NCBI RefSeq assembly: GCF_000175935.2
Contig: NC_014837.1
Span: forward strand, 3,658,001 to 3,722,000
DNA: 64,000 bases
Origin: Pantoea sp. At-9b
Lineage (GTDB): Bacteria; Pseudomonadota; Gammaproteobacteria; Enterobacterales; Enterobacteriaceae
Direction: 5' to 3'
Made by a program: the position numbers and the translations under genes. Positions 63,307-64,000 of the stretch are shown one piece after another (within the stretch, counting starts at the first letter, position 1; every line of letters begins with the position of its first letter). The notes beneath the pieces were generated by a model, which did no database searches, was not told the origin of the DNA, and was given only the letters and a program-made list of their open reading frames with translations.

Positions 63307-64000
63307 AACAAGCCTTTTTCTTCGATTTGCTCGCGCAAAAAATCCAGAAAACAGCTAATCCGTGAGGCCAGCGACTGATTGCGGTAATACACCGCGTGAA
63401 TCGGCAGTCGCAGTTCACGCGTCTCCGTTTCCAGCACCTGCACTAACCTGCCGCTGACGCGGTCGCCACGACTGACAAAATCGGATAACCGCACGATGCC
63501 CTGACCCGCCAGCGCCAGCTGACGCAGGGTTTCACCACTCGAAGCCGACAGCGTGGGTTTGACGCGCAAAAACTCCCCTTCCTGCTGCCACACCGGCCAG
63601 ACGTTGTGCGCCTCTAACTGGCTGAATCCCAACAGTTGGTGATCGTGCAGACTGGCTACCGTCTGCGGCATACCGTGTTTTGCCAGATAAGCCGGGCTGG
63701 CCAGCAGGCGGATAGCACTGCTGCCGAGGACCCTGGCACGCAGTGAAGAGTCACGTAATTCGCCGACACGAATCGCGATATCGGTTTGCTGCTCCAGCAG
63801 GTCAATCACGATATCGTCAGTATTCAATTCCAGCTGGATTTGTGGGAAACGCTGCCGAAACGCGTCCACCAGCGGCACAATCACATGCAACATAAAGGGT
63901 GCAGCGGCATTAACACGTAAACGTCCGGCAGGCACATCACGTCGCTGGGCGATTTGTTCTTCTGCCAGTTCTACCGATGCCAGAATTTGCCGCGCGTGTT
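63303..64000 (-). CDS. LysR-family transcriptional regulator, N-terminus cut by window
   Basis: The visible 232 residues are the linker helix and the effector-binding domain of a LysR regulator; the DNA-binding domain lies beyond the right edge, since the frame stays open to base 64000 (ARQILASVELAEEQIAQRR at the edge). Blocks AGRLRVNAAAPFML, LLEQQTDIAIRVGELRDSSL and ALAGQGIVRLSDF are typical of the DmlR/YafC-like subgroup. It is convergent with ygiN, and its TAG stop lies in a family B repeat. Confidence 0.9.
   Translation of the reverse strand, partial: HARQILASVELAEEQIAQRRDVPAGRLRVNAAAPFMLHVIVPLVDAFRQRFPQIQLELNTDDIVIDLLEQQTDIAIRVGELRDSSLRARVLGSSAIRLLASPAYLAKHGMPQTVASLHDHQLLGFSQLEAHNVWPVWQQEGEFLRVKPTLSASSGETLRQLALAGQGIVRLSDFVSRGDRVSGRLVQVLETETRELRLPIHAVYYRNQSLASRISCFLDFLREQIEEKGLL

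Overview
The window is chromosomal DNA from an enterobacterium. Most proteins closely resemble E. coli housekeeping proteins, and two stretches keep recognisable E. coli gene order. An Erwiniaceae member (Pantoea/Erwinia-like) is the best guess, because an Enterobacterales backbone is interleaved with an OlsF-type ornithine-lipid synthase, an Anbu operon, a Csu-type pilus and several c-di-GMP enzymes. I see no phage, insertion sequence, CRISPR array, rRNA or tRNA. Short palindromic repeats, however, sit repeatedly at gene 3' ends.

Layout, left to right. (1) 1-11.3 kb, mostly minus strand: a truncated PBP2 (mrdA) paralogue, a nine-palindrome repeat array, the deoCABD nucleoside-catabolism operon with a well-preserved CRP/DeoR control region, then yjjV, yjjU, ytjA, osmY and prfC. 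(2) 11.5-14.8 kb: an M20 amidohydrolase with yjiG/yjiH, then ferritin ftnA. (3) 14.8-17.7 kb: a PASx3-PAS-GGDEF-EAL protein. (4) 17.9-23.5 kb: an ABC importer and an ornithine-lipid synthase gene, each preceded by a candidate Pho box. This looks like a phosphate-starvation module. (5) 23.6-28.3 kb: the Anbu / transglutaminase / alpha-E / ATP-grasp operon and an exported cupin. (6) 28.5-35 kb: ylaC, ydcR and two tandem MHYT-GGDEF-EAL proteins. (7) 35.4-40.7 kb: a five-gene Csu-type (archaic) chaperone-usher pilus operon. (8) 40.8-55.6 kb: a citrate-type MFS transporter, exbBD, a TRAP transporter set between exbB and metC, then metC, yghB, yqhC, dkgA, ftsP, plsC and parC. (9) 55.9-64 kb: a PRD regulator with a fructose-family PTS and two class II aldolases, a PheC-like periplasmic protein, mdaB, ygiN and a truncated LysR gene.

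How the genes fit together. The deo operon degrades deoxynucleosides to glycolytic intermediates. The Pho-box region may couple phosphorus scavenging to phosphorus-free membrane lipid synthesis. Three c-di-GMP enzymes lie within 20 kb upstream of the pilus operon, which suggests, without proving, control of attachment. The TRAP and PTS operons interrupt gene orders known from E. coli, and each has an inverted pair of one repeat family at its 3' end.

Two repeat families recur. Family A is built on CTCCCGC-NN-GCGGGAG palindromes, single or in arrays with duplicated linkers. Family B is a 22-bp GTAGCGGCGCGA... hairpin. Both sit at gene 3' ends, and in two places a composite A+B element supplies the stop codon of the adjacent gene.
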